NCBI GenBank assembly: GCA_002803225.1
Contig: NXFV01001873.1
Coordinates: 1 to 64,000, forward strand
DNA from: Gamarada debralockiae
Lineage: Eukaryota > Ascomycota > Leotiomycetes > Helotiales > Hyphodiscaceae
Length of the DNA: 64,000 nucleotides
Direction of reading: 5' to 3'
Shown here piece after piece: positions 44,233-54,936 of this stretch; the stretch's first letter is position 1, and each line of letters begins with the position of its first letter. Both the position numbers and the translations under genes were made by a program. Under the pieces are notes generated by a model. The model saw only the letters and a list, made by a program, of their open reading frames with translations. It was not told the origin of the DNA and ran no database searches.

Positions 44233-45480
44233 TCGCGGCGCAATGATGGAGGCTTGGAAGGATTATTTTCATTGAGAGAGGCTGTTGGGTCTGTGATGAA
44301 ACCCTTTTTGGTATTTCGGTTAGTGTTCGTGGTTCAGATCTACTTGTCGCGTTCGGAAATCGGCATGGGCAGGCGGTAGACCTTCAGTCGGCTAGAATCA
44401 TTATATGCAGGGCCTTTGTTGTGCTGGATGGCATCTGGTGATGGGGAATTAGCAAAAAGCAAAATTTGACGTGTTTTCAAAGATCAAGTCCCATTGGGTG
44501 TCGATGATTTGATCGCTGTTCACAGATCATAAGTCACATTACTCATTTCCATGGTCAGCAGCAGTTGCGAGGCAAAAATATTCATGTCAAGAGTGTTCAC
44601 GTACTGGAAAGTAATTCCCAGTCTTTTACCGAATCCGAGTGTCCTTCACCAGTTTCGCTGCCAGGTCAAAATCGTGGAAAAGCCGTGACGGAGCCTGGCT
44701 TTCATATGATACGTGTCCCCTTTCCCAAGAAGGCGTCTGGCTGTGTGGGATCGTCAAATGGAGAAGCTCCAAACACTGAAAAGTACCACACCCAATCCTC
44801 TTTCATCTGATGACCTGACTCCACACCCACTAGCTCACATATTGCTCACCGTTCCATATTATCTTCTCTCTATTGCCAGTCTTCCTAATTACCCTTCCCA
44901 CGCACATGTTTTTTTCTTTCCATATGGCCGACAAAACCAATTCTCCTTCGCAACAGCCTTAAGTGAACCCCTTTAAAAGAGAACTGCGGTAATCTGACAC
45001 AACATTTTTTTTCTTTCTCCCAAGGTCGGTTAGTCAGTCTTGCTGCTTTGCTCAGGCGCTAATCACCCTCGGCTCACCCTCGGCTCACCCAGCTCACCTG
45101 AGCAACCTGAGCAGTCCCTACTGCACACTTACGTCGTTGATATTCTAACGACTTAGTCAATCAGGCTGGATATTGACTTACGGCCTTATTATATTATTTT
45201 TGGCAAGTTTTGACGATTATCACAGGAAGCCTGAACAGCTCCCAAGGATCCCGAACTGGACCCTTATCAAAATAGATCTGCATTATGCTATGGATTATTG
45301 CTTATGTTTTATCCAAGATAATCAAGCGGATTAGGGGACAGAGACATTGTTAATAGGATACGTCTATCGTCACGTATTTGTCACGATCTGCCCTATAGCT
45401 TCCTAATTATGCCAGCAGGATTCTGACGAGGACTACAAAGACCTTAAATATCGATTTTAAGTTTAGTATTACACGTACTA
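44233..45480. other. Intergenic region with GCTCA-repeat fragment
   Basis: No gene is supported. A short tandem CACCCTCGGCTCACCCTCGG followed by CTCACCTGAGCAACCTGAGC lies at about 45,065-45,110 and shares the core of the repeats at 7,385 and 50,925. The 45,110-45,480 part is AT-rich 3' flank of threonine synthase. Confidence 0.45.
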
Positions 45481-47312
45481 TTAGCTATTTAACTTCTTGT
45501 TCACCTCCTCCACGATAATCATCTTTATGCCGTCCAACCCGTAGCGCTTCTGTACATGCATAAGTCTTCTTGGAAGATCCTCCAGTCCAACAAATTGCGA
45601 GGGCAAGACATCTTTGAACTGAAATCCCTTCTCCTTCTCTAGTGCCATCTCCACAGCATGACTAAACTTGGCTGGGTGTGCTGTTGACAGGGCCACGTTA
45701 TCCACGCCTGGCGCCGCCTTGGCTGCTCGCAGCGCCGCAGTCACGCTAATGGCAGAATGCGGATCTATAATATAGCCTTTCGAGCCTGGAGTGTCGGACC
45801 ATCTGTAGACATCGCGAATAGTGGCTACCGTCTCCGCATCCGAAACCCGCTCTGACATAAAATCCGCTTTTGCCGCATCCAGCACTTTCTTCTCCACGCT
45901 AAACCCTCCTTTTGTCTTAAGGTTCGTCTGCCACTCCTTGACCTTCAAACCTGCCGCTTGTTTTCTCTCCTGCACACCCATTATATCGGAGCCGTAGACA
46001 TTATACGCGATGAACCATAACAGCCGCTCAAAGTTGCTGCTCACGAGAATATCCATCGCTGGGGACAACGTCTCTTTCACGCCCTCGGTATGCGCCTTGA
46101 CCACATCTTCTATCAGGCCCCCTTCTGCGGCAGCACTGTGAATGGTGTGCTTCTCGTAAGCGCCAGTCTTCCAGAAGCGGTGGAGGATGTCGTTCTCGTT
46201 TGTGGCGATGATGAGTTTCGACATGGGGAGGCCCATTCGCTTAGCAAAGTATCCGGCCAGAATATCCCCGAAGTTCCCTGTGGGGACAACAAAACGGATA
46301 TGACCAGTCGATGGATTCAATATGCCGGAACGGATGAGCGAAAAGTAGGATGCGAAGTAATATGTTATCTGGGCCAAAATTCTCGCCCAATTGATCGAGT
46401 TGATCGCAGCGAGTCTCAGGGTTGTATTTGCCAAGGGGTCGGCGAAGAGAGCTTTCACAAAGTCCTATTGCATCTCGTCAACATGTTGTCTTTGGTAGAG
46501 GGAGAAGGATGGTGTACTTGACAATCATCAAACGTCCCATCGACGCTTAAACAGTGTACTACAGACGGTATAATTAGCTAAGCTCAAAATCGGTGTCCGT
46601 AAAGCGATAACTCCAATAGTACGCACAACCTGAGTATCAGAACACCGGATACATACCATTCTCATCCGTCACCGTCGTCATCTGCGCCTCCTGCACTGGG
46701 CTAACCTTCCCGGTCGGATACATGATGAACACCGAGACATCTTTCTTGCCTCTCAAACCGTATATCGCGGCTGATCCAGTATCACCACTTGTGGCTCCGA
46801 TGACTGTCAAGTGCTCGCGATCTTTCCCCGTCTTGCCCTCATTCCGCCTGACAAGGAAGTACTCAAACAGATTCCCCAAGAATTGTAACGCAACATCCTT
46901 GAACGCAAACGTCGGTCCGTGGAACAGCTCTAGCAAATGGATCTTCCTGTCGCTATCCAGCGTTACCGTGGGTGTTACGTCTGGCACCCTGAAAGTCGCA
47001 TACGATTTTTGTATGATGTGCTTAAGCGCGGCGGGCGGGATTTCGGCTGGCGAAATGTATAGGCTGAAGACTTGGAATGCGAGCTCTTCAAAGGGCAGAT
47101 TAAGCCAGTCGTTCTGCCAGTTTGGTGGTAGAGATGGAATTACTTCAGGGATGAATAATCCATGGTCAGGCGCAAGGCCTTTGAGAACAACTTCCTCGAA
47201 GGAGAGCTGCCCATCGTTAGCATTTGTAGTTGACTTGGAAAGGAGGTGGATTTACGCCACTGGAGCCTCCACGAGTGCTGAGATATATCTGTGACGGGGT
47301 AGGTGAAGCCAT
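45481..47312 (-). CDS. THR4: Threonine synthase, four exons
   Basis: Exons on the minus strand: 47,256-47,312, 46,657-47,206, 46,518-46,558 and 45,481-46,464 (543 aa), all with GT-AG introns (49, 98 and 53 bp; the first carries a perfect TGCTAAC branch site). The enzyme converts O-phosphohomoserine to threonine with pyridoxal phosphate, the last step of threonine synthesis, in the cytosol. The N-terminal YLSTRGGSSG is the usual fungal/plant start block and is completed across intron 1 by LSFEEVVLKGLAPDHGLFIP. HGPTFAFKD holds the PLP lysine (about residue 122), and GATSGDTGSAAI and VPTGNFGDILAGY are the cofactor phosphate and substrate loops. Length agrees with yeast Thr4 (just over 500 aa). 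The gene is transcribed divergently from the zinc-finger/exonuclease gene. Confidence 0.95.
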
Positions 47313-47514
47313 TGGACTCGTTGGTTGAAGAATGGGAATTCTTGACAGAGACAGAATTTGCGAAGAACAGCTCCGACGTCGGGCCCGCTGACTGGGCGTC
47401 CGCTCGGGGAAGCGTTACTCCGGTTTACTCACCAATCAGCTGACCCCGCGGTCTTGCTACTTCAACGATGAACGCAAATCTCTTACCCGATACAGTTTCT
47501 CGCTGATCAACAGA
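47313..47514. promoter_or_regulatory. Compact divergent promoter region
   Basis: Only about 200-330 bp separates the threonine synthase ATG from the zinc-finger gene (first in-frame finger at 47,515, first intact ATG at 47,643). No TATA box or GCN4-type TGACTCA was recognised, though TGACTGG lies near 47,390. Confidence 0.35.
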
Positions 47515-47642
47515 ATGCAGTATCGTAAACGACCAACGCAATGCAGACACCCGGGGTGTGGCAAGATTTTCTCCAGCACGCAGAGCGCAAGGGTTCATTT
47601 CAAGAGAATTCACTTGGGTCAACGGGATAAACAGCCAACACA
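47515..47642 (+). pseudogene. Extra N-terminal C2H2 finger, out of frame with the main gene
   Basis: ATG 47,515 opens a frame with one full finger (CRHPGCGKIFSSTQSARVHF...H) and the HLGQR linker typical of this array. The next finger then loses register: CAECARSYPPSG should read as a finger but the frame is displaced. A deletion of a few bases near 47,650 would explain it. The main ORF resumes in the other frame at ATG 47,643. Confidence 0.5.
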
Positions 47643-50336
47643 ATGCGCAGAATGTGCCAGATCCTATCCTCCAAGTGGGAAGCCACGAGACATTATAAAA
47701 CGGTGCACTTGGGTCAACGGCCGCTAACGCAATGCGAGTACTCGGGCTGCGGCAAGGTTCTGTCCTCCAAAAAGGTCGCGACAAAACATTATAAAATGGT
47801 GCACTTGGGTCAACGGACTCCGAGCGAACAGCCAATGCAATGCGAGTACCCGGGATGTGGGAAGATTTCAAGCTCACGTGGCAATGCGAAGAAGCACTAT
47901 CAATCCAAGCACTCCGTTCAACTATCTCAAACGCAGTGCGAGCACCCAGGATGTGGCAAGATGTTTTCAGGAAAGGTCCCAATGAAGTATCACTATCGAG
48001 TCAAGCACTTGAGCCAACCGAAGAATCCAACCAACCGTCCAACGCAATGCGACTTCCCAGGATGTAGAAAGATATTTAGTAGCAAGCAAAACCAGGGTTA
48101 CCACTATCAAACAACACACTTGAGCGTTAGCAAGAAGAGAATCACTCCCTCCGAGAGGCTTCCATGCACGTATCCCAGATGTGACAAGTCGTTTGTCAAC
48201 AAATACACTTTGAAGCATCATTACCAACAATTCCACGTTGCAAGAAGCAGTTTTCGCTGTGATCACTGCGAATGGGAGTCTCCCGAAAAGCCATCCCTTC
48301 TTATCCACCTTTTAAGGGCCCACGATCAGCGTCAACTTCTCATTGTTCCGCCGAAGCCGGGTATAGAGATTTCGGAATTGAACTCTTTTCTCCAATTTCG
48401 AGAAGAAGAATCACATAAGGCCGCACAAATGGTAGCAACTATAACCCAGGAGTCGAATTTTTCCGGCAAGACAAGTGGACAAGACCCATCACTAACCCTG
48501 CCAAATATAGATCCTCAACTTCGGAAATCTGAGGGAATTTCCGCACTCACTATTAGAGAGAGAAATGACCTAAGCTGTAAGAGAGTTGCTTCATCTAAAG
48601 GACAGGATTCATCTTAACATATTCTAGCACAGTGCGCTATTTACTGGTTGGACAAATCAAAGATCAATGCCCCATGTATTGGTCCAATGTCGACCAGAAG
48701 AGGATCCGAAACAACATTTCCCCCACCATCCGACGAAGGCTGTTTTTTCGGCATGACGCTGAGCCTCGACACGGCGCTCCTTGTGCCCCATTTGCGCGCT
48801 AGAATGCCAAACAAACTCTTGTACTGCCTAAAACTCTCACCCAGGTGCCTGCATTGTGATACGATGAAATCCATTATGGTACGGGGAGCTCCTAACGCGA
48901 TTCAAGTTCTATCAACAATTCAGACAAACAAACGGACTTGTCGAGCCAAAAACTGTCCGCGTTCACCGTGGCAAGATGTTGGAATATACTGCGATATGCA
49001 CTATATGATAATCCCGTATCTTAACAATTTCACTTTTGGACGCGCATCTGGACCAGTCAAAATGTCAAGAACTTTGATAGAGAAGCTGGATGGCCGAAGC
49101 GTTCTATACAAAATGGCTCATCAAGTTTTTATGTGGCAAACCTCTGATTTGGCAGAAATTCTGTTAGCTATTTTGAATCCAAATCTAGATGCTCCTAAAA
49201 TATATGCTGTGGATACGGAGTTTTATCAGCCGAAGATGGGTGGAGCGATCCAGATTACAGAAGTGGCGTTCGTTGATATCAAAACTGGCCAGGTCGTTGT
49301 CAACGCTGCCTTCAACGACGATCAGAGGGCAATGGATGCGTCCAGGAAGCTGAAGCTCAAGTCATTCAAGTTTAACGCTAAGGAGAAAACATCGACAGCC
49401 AAGCACATTCGCCAAGTCCGCACTACCACTGACATGGTACAACAACTTAAAGACTGTCACCTCGGGCCGAATGATAAACTCGTGGAATACAGCCTTTATT
49501 CCCAATCTCTTCTTGATGTAAGGAATTTACATCTACTTCTTGAGCAAAGTGGCTATAAGAGCCAGGACCTTCTCTCAGCAAGCAAGGGTTACGCAGTAAT
49601 TAGGCCAACTCGGGATTTTCTTGAACAAGCAATGAAACTCAAGACCTGGAGTCTACCTTTCCTCTTTCGAATCCTCTTTCCGCAGGATCCCCTTGTTGAT
49701 CAAAATCATTCCGCGGTAGCCGATGCAATACAGCTGGCGCAGATCCTTCGACTGTTAGCCGAACTATCGAAGTCACCTAAAGAGCGCAATCTACCTGAAG
49801 GCCTGCTTCAGGGCTTCGAGAAGCTGGTATGGCTAGACAATAATCCTATACCAGGTAATACCTTAGATTATTACTTCGGATCCTTTGGACACGCAGCTGG
49901 CCATGCTACTGTTCAAGTCCAGAGTGGAGAATCAGATGAAGAGGTAGATAAGGAAGAGATTAATGATGAGGAAGATGCGTTCATCGAAGCCATCAGAGCC
50001 ATTAGAGATATCGGGTCTCAAATCGCGCGAGAAGTTTTCCTTAGCGGTTTGGAAGAAGATTCCGAGGCCCTTGAAGCGAACGTTTACAGTACAGACGAAG
50101 ATGCTGGAGAGGCAATCGATGATGTAATGTTGCATATTAAAGAACGCAACACTCGCTCTAAGACAAAGCGCAAAGTGGAACAATCTAGTGTTTCGCAGCA
50201 TTCCACAAAAGACGTAGGGCTACCAGGAATAGGGGTGAATTGCAACGCAACTAGTCATCGGATTTGGAAGCGGATGCCGCCGGAGGAATCGGCGAAATGT
50301 ATACAATGGACTCGAGTAGCAGTCGCAAATGTGTAA
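47643..50336 (+). CDS. C2H2 zinc-finger array joined to a DEDDh exonuclease-like domain
   Basis: The ORF ending at TAA 48,615 and the ORF beginning about 48,628 are in the same frame. A consensus 51 bp intron (48,577-48,627: GTAAGA donor, CTTAAC branch, TTCTAG acceptor) removes the TAA, giving 880 aa. Residues 1-~215 carry a half finger, then fingers with CEYSGCGK, CEYPGCGK, CEHPGCGK, CDFPGCRK, CTYPRCDK and CDHCEWES, mostly joined by HLGQR-type linkers. After a low-complexity stretch and a CxxxxC...CxxH pair (about 416-436) comes an RNase H-fold exonuclease signature. This comprises VDTEF (Asp 507, Glu 509), LLDVRNL (Asp 608) and HSAVADAIQL (His 672, Asp 677), the four DEDDh residues in order. 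The C-terminus is acidic then basic. A nuclear 3'-5' exonuclease recruited by the fingers is a reasonable inference. If the intron is not used, these are two adjacent genes. Confidence 0.65.
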
Positions 50337-50820
50337 TCTAAACTTTAGACTCGGTTCGCGGTATTTATGTGATCCTCGCTTTCCATTATTATATTGTTTT
50401 TATTTTTATATAGCAACCCGTAACAGTTCTATCGCAGCATTATTGCTGCCGCTACTGGCGAGAACTTCGTTTTGTACACGCAACAGGTTCAAAGGCTTAC
50501 ATTTTTTAGGAAAAGTGTTTGAGAGTGTGTTAAGAGTTGTGTGTAATGACTTTATGATAGATGGCTTGTATAGATTTCTATTAGCCAGCGGGTGAGCATT
50601 GGAAATTCGCGGAGGAGGAAATATGCGCTAAAAATTACGCTAAGATGATCCTCGGCTCCGGGAGTACGCATTATCATAAACTGGAATCCCTCTTATCATC
50701 CCCCAGGTTCCTGTTGTTATGAGAACCCTAATACTGAGGTGCATGTGGCGCTAGTCCAAAATAGGCTTTGTCAGCTTCCATTCAAAATCTCTCCCCTTTC
50801 TTCCGTTCAACTCTTTTACT
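50337..50820. other. Intergenic 3' flank
   Basis: AT-rich sequence after the exonuclease stop codon, with no motif-bearing ORF. Confidence 0.4.
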
Positions 50821-50842
50821 ATATCTACAACCTGACTTCAGG

Positions 50843-50915
50843 ACCTCGGCCTTCTCCAGCTCTTCGGACTTCCCCAGCTCTTCGGCCTTCCCCAGCTCTT
50901 CGGTCTTCCCCAGAT
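50843..50915. repeat. 18 bp minisatellite
   Basis: About four copies of CTCTTCGGNCTTCCCCAG in tandem, immediately before GGCTAAGGAT tandem units. Confidence 0.7.
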
Positions 50916-51135
50916 GGATGGCTAAGGATGGCTAAGGATGGCTAAGGATGGCTCAGGCTATGCTCAACTGATGCTCAGGCATGCTCAGGCATGCTCACCC
51001 TCGGTTCAGGTATGCTCAGGCTCTGCTCAGGCATGCTCACTCTCGGCTCAGGTAATAGCGGCCGCTACTCACGTCCAGAGACTAAAACGGAACCAGCAAA
51101 AGAAAAAGTCGAGTATGACTATTTTGGTAGATTCC
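50916..51135. repeat. GCTCA-type dispersed repeat, copy 2
   Basis: Tandem GGCTAAGGAT units are followed by GCTCAGGCATGCTCA-type units, GCTCACCCTCGG, and the conserved tail with the GCGGCCGC palindrome, CTCACGTCCAGAGACTAAAA and CGGAACCAGC. Module order is the same as at 7,385-7,620, on the same strand. Confidence 0.7.
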
Positions 51136-51864
51136 ACTCAACAGAACCCCACTTTTCCATCGTATATTGCATTTGAATTTCAGCCCTGCTCACGTCAAAT
51201 CTCCGATCTGATCCGGGGTCTCGTCAATATCTGCATCATCAAGTAAATGCTGATAGTGTCTCTTCATCTGCTCTTCCAGAAAAGAGCGTGGCCCGGGAAT
51301 GGTGTTGGCAGACGTCGAGGCCGTGGTCACCGATGTCAGTCAATTTATCACGCCGCGATTCCCCACTCGACACTTCAAGAAAGCCAACTTTGTGTATTAC
51401 AGGTTATCTAATGAGTGTGGTAGTTCAATCTGCCTGGCCTTGGAAGGAACCCCCTTGCCCGCTGTGCTTAGGTAAGAAGCTCCTCTTGAGAACCTATGTA
51501 TGTTAGCTCGGGGGTTTGAAATACAGTTCAAATATGACTAAAATACCTGAGATAGCTCTCCTGGCAAGAGGAGAAGTGGAATTTTGAATCTGTTATGTCT
51601 CGAAGGGCAGTGCAGTTTTGTTTATCAAAGCAAGTAGGCCTGTTATGTAAATGACCATAACAGCATGCGAGGCATTAAAAGCATGAAAAGGTTTACAATC
51701 ATTAATTTTTAGAGTCTAGCTCGCATGTTAAATAAGTTGTCTGCTCAAAACACAAACAATTCCAATAAACAAAGATTTGCTACCACAAAAGATAAGTTAT
51801 CCACCTCATATGCAAAGACCTAAATCAACTGACCCACTCTAGCACAACTAATCCTATCCAGATA
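51136..51864. other. Intergenic region with one unassigned small ORF
   Basis: A 58-codon plus-strand ORF starts at ATG 51,299 (MVLADVEAVVTDVSQFITPR) and ends at a stop near 51,475, overlapping a possible GTAAG donor. It could be an orphan first exon, but nothing downstream continues it. The rest is AT-rich 3' flank of the P-type ATPase gene. Confidence 0.3.
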
Positions 51865-54800
51865 TCAAAACTTCTTCCACTTTAGCTGCATTGCAATGGC
51901 AATCACTGGTACCACGCTGACCACCTCTCCCAAACCCGCATACTGCGGCGGGATTCTGATGCCTGGAAACGCCCCGGCAGCCAGGAGTACCGCGAACAGG
52001 TTGTACACGAAGCTCCAGGTGAAGTTGAACACCACTCTCCTATGGAATGCGTTCGAAAGATCCATTAGTGTGATAATACCATAGAGAGAAGGCCGCATAA
52101 TGACTGCGTCCGCAGCGCTAGCAGCCACTTCCGTGCCTCCATTCATGTGCACGCCTATGCTGGCTTGAGCTAGGGACGGTGCATCGTTCGTGCCGTCCCC
52201 GCAGAAGAGGACTATTGCTCTGCGCTTCCGGAGATTGGATCTGAGCTTGGATTTCACGTATTCCTGTTTCTGCTTCGGCGTACAGCGGGCGAGGACGTTT
52301 GTAGGTGGGATTCCGAGCTGGCTCGCAACGGATTGAACGGATGAGTCGTTGTCACCGCTAAGGAGAGAAATTTCGATGTCGCGCCTGCGGAGCTCGTTGA
52401 TAGCGGAAATAGTATCTGGACGGAGGCGATCTTGGAGTCCGTATACTGCGACAAGCTTCTCTTTTACGGTCACGCAGAACAGTGACAGTCCTGCTGCTAG
52501 GATCTCGCGGACGGGGGGAAGGTCTTGTACGTTTAGCCAGTAGGGATTCCCTGCTCTCACAGAGAGGCCTTTCCATGATGCTTCAATGCCTTTTCCGGGG
52601 TGAGAGATGATGCGATCGACGATTAAGGGCTCGGTTTCTAATGAACGGAGATGGGAGGCGACAGCTGTGGCGACAGGGTGCTTGCTATTCGTCGTTAACC
52701 CGAGGATGAGGGAGGGGCCATAAATAGAGGACCCGTCTATAAGTTCTTGGGCAACGACATCTAGTTTGCCTTGGGTAAGAGTTCCAGTCTTGTCGAAAAT
52801 AACATGAGATACTTTCCTCGCAATGTCGATTGTCTCTGCCGTTTTGAATATGAGGCCGTATCGTGCACCTACCCCGCCGGCAATGACGACTACCATCGGC
52901 ACAGCAAGGCCAATAGCACATGGACAGGAGACAATGAGGACAGAGACGGCATAGGTCATGGCACTGATGCAGCTGGTCGTTATGCTTTGGTATCTGACAG
53001 CTTTCTCAACCACAACCCAAACCACAAACACTACCATCGTAACTCCAAGTATCGCGGGAACAAAGTAGCTTGCGACGCGATCCGCCAGCTCTTGGACTTT
53101 AGGCTTGGAAGATTTTGCTTCGTGAACCATGGCACCGATGGTCTTGATAGTATTCTCGCAAGGTAGCCGAGTTACTTCGACGTTGAGAGTGCCAGAATGA
53201 TTGACTGAACCCGCCATAACAGAGTCCCCGCGGCGTTTTGGTACCAATGCCACTTCGCCAGTAACGAGGGACTCGTCAAGTTCGCTTTCCCCGATCATAA
53301 CGACACCGTCTGTGACGACAGCCATATCGGGCAGAACCTTAAAAATGTCGTGATATTGAAGAAGGCGCGAATCAATTTCCTTCTCTTTTCCGTCGTCATG
53401 GTCGATGATAATGGCAGTGTTGGTTTGCAAAGACTCGATGGTAATTGACTCGACAGCTCTTTGGCGGGCAAATGCACTCACGGTACGACCAACCATGATC
53501 AGCGTAACGAGAAGCGTGCTAGTTTCGAAGAACTCGCCAGTGACCAGAGACTTTCCAGTAGCCAGATATGCGTAGGCCATGATCGAGTAAACATACGCGG
53601 TGGTGGTGCTCAGCACGATCAGAAGGTCCATTTCTATCATTCGAGAGAAGGTGAGGGTTTTGATGACGCTGACATAGAATGGTCTTGCAACGACACCTTG
53701 GACAACAGTAGCCAACGCCAAAGAGACGGCTCCGTAGAGTATGTCGTGCTTTGGTAACTGAGCCCATGCGAGAACCAAGACAGGAATTGTACAGGCGGCT
53801 GAAAATAGCATCATGAAGAATGACTTCCAGAGATGCGCTCTACCCGAGACAATGAGAGGTGGAGATGAGGGCGGAGCAAGCTTGGTATACTGGAAGAAGG
53901 GATCTGAAAGCAATTCCCTGGCACCGATTGTCTTGGGATGGTAGCTCACCCGGATCTGATTTTTGTTGATAATTGTCAAATCGATCACTGAAAGTGGCCA
54001 ATGGTCGGCATAGTCCTGCGCATTTCCTTCCACAATCAATTCCAGCTCTTCTCCTACATGCACCATCTTCGTGCACGTAAATCCGGTCATCTTCTGTAAG
54101 GCACTGGCGATATTTTCGGCATCGACGGAGTCGGATGGTCGTAGATGGAATTCTGCATGCGCAAGGAGAAGACTCGTTTTCACTTGCGAGACTTCAGGTA
54201 AAGAAGTGAGGAACCTGAAGAGCTTGTTCTCGCAGCCCGTACAAGTCATTCCTTGAACTTGTAGTGTGATGCGCTGAGTGCCAAACAAATCCCTTTCTAC
54301 GTCGATATCATCTGCTTCTGAAGTGAAAGCCGACTTAGATACGGAATCGGTGGCTTGAAGACTTTGTGAGGCCGGGGATGACTGAATATCAGTATCAGAC
54401 TCACATGAGACCACATGGCCCGTGCAACAGTCATTCTTCGAGCATTCGTCCACAGCTTGGGGGGAAGTTGAAATACTGGTTGAGCAGCTTCCACGGCAGC
54501 ATTCGTCCTTACTAGCAGGTGTATCTTTGTCATATTGTCCAGGCCCGTCGCTATGGCCATGCCTCCCTCGGCATTTTTCAAGCTCGAATCCAATGTCTTC
54601 TTCCACTGTATCTTGAGTCGGGCTGCGACAGCAGTTCTTCGAACAATCACCCACTTCAGATTGTCTTGCTGTAGTATTGTCGGTAACCTGAGTAGCAGGG
54701 TGTTCACTGTAAGAGGGCTTCTGTGCATTTTCGTCCTCAGAATGCAAATCTCCGCGGATATCCTGTATAGGTGACTTGGAGCATTGGCGATTACAGCAGC

Positions 54801-54936
54801 TCTCTTCAGAATAGTGTTTGGTGCTTGGTGAGTTCATGTCGGGTATGAACTTCGCGGTCGTGTTGGCGATTGCGGCGTGGTTCCGTGAAGTCTCCTCGGT
54901 TGTTGATATATTTCGCTGAACAGATCTCAAAGGCAT
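51865..54936 (-). CDS. Heavy-metal P1B-type ATPase with Cys-rich N-terminus (Pca1/CrpA-like)
   Basis: Single-exon gene, 1,023 aa. It pumps Cu(I) or Cd(II) across a membrane using ATP. Residues 1-200 contain repeated Cys pairs (ESCCNRQC, CSKNCC, DECCRGSC, KNDCC), the pattern seen in Saccharomyces Pca1 and Aspergillus CrpA. One HMA domain follows with GMTCTGC (229-235). The ATPase core has TGE (559-561), the membrane metal site SCPCAIGLA with CPC (671-673), DKTGTLT (Asp 715 is phosphorylated), the P1B-specific HP dipeptide (753-754) and GDGTNDAP (913-920). Hydrophobic segments near 371-390, 400-420, 434-452, 474-490, 625-645, 660-690 and 970-1018 agree with the eight-helix P1B plan. The Cys-rich leader with a plasma-membrane Pca1/CrpA-like layout suggests detoxification rather than Ccc2-type Golgi delivery; this is inference. 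Confidence 0.93.
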   Translation of the reverse strand: MPLRSVQRNISTTEETSRNHAAIANTTAKFIPDMNSPSTKHYSEESCCNRQCSKSPIQDIRGDLHSEDENAQKPSYSEHPATQVTDNTTARQSEVGDCSKNCCRSPTQDTVEEDIGFELEKCRGRHGHSDGPGQYDKDTPASKDECCRGSCSTSISTSPQAVDECSKNDCCTGHVVSCESDTDIQSSPASQSLQATDSVSKSAFTSEADDIDVERDLFGTQRITLQVQGMTCTGCENKLFRFLTSLPEVSQVKTSLLLAHAEFHLRPSDSVDAENIASALQKMTGFTCTKMVHVGEELELIVEGNAQDYADHWPLSVIDLTIINKNQIRVSYHPKTIGARELLSDPFFQYTKLAPPSSPPLIVSGRAHLWKSFFMMLFSAACTIPVLVLAWAQLPKHDILYGAVSLALATVVQGVVARPFYVSVIKTLTFSRMIEMDLLIVLSTTTAYVYSIMAYAYLATGKSLVTGEFFETSTLLVTLIMVGRTVSAFARQRAVESITIESLQTNTAIIIDHDDGKEKEIDSRLLQYHDIFKVLPDMAVVTDGVVMIGESELDESLVTGEVALVPKRRGDSVMAGSVNHSGTLNVEVTRLPCENTIKTIGAMVHEAKSSKPKVQELADRVASYFVPAILGVTMVVFVVWVVVEKAVRYQSITTSCISAMTYAVSVLIVSCPCAIGLAVPMVVVIAGGVGARYGLIFKTAETIDIARKVSHVIFDKTGTLTQGKLDVVAQELIDGSSIYGPSLILGLTTNSKHPVATAVASHLRSLETEPLIVDRIISHPGKGIEASWKGLSVRAGNPYWLNVQDLPPVREILAAGLSLFCVTVKEKLVAVYGLQDRLRPDTISAINELRRRDIEISLLSGDNDSSVQSVASQLGIPPTNVLARCTPKQKQEYVKSKLRSNLRKRRAIVLFCGDGTNDAPSLAQASIGVHMNGGTEVAASAADAVIMRPSLYGIITLMDLSNAFHRRVVFNFTWSFVYNLFAVLLAAGAFPGIRIPPQYAGLGEVVSVVPVIAIAMQLKWKKF

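Noticed and set aside
46090..47294. Plus-strand ORFs opposite threonine synthase
   Set aside because: Antisense shadows of a well-conserved enzyme.
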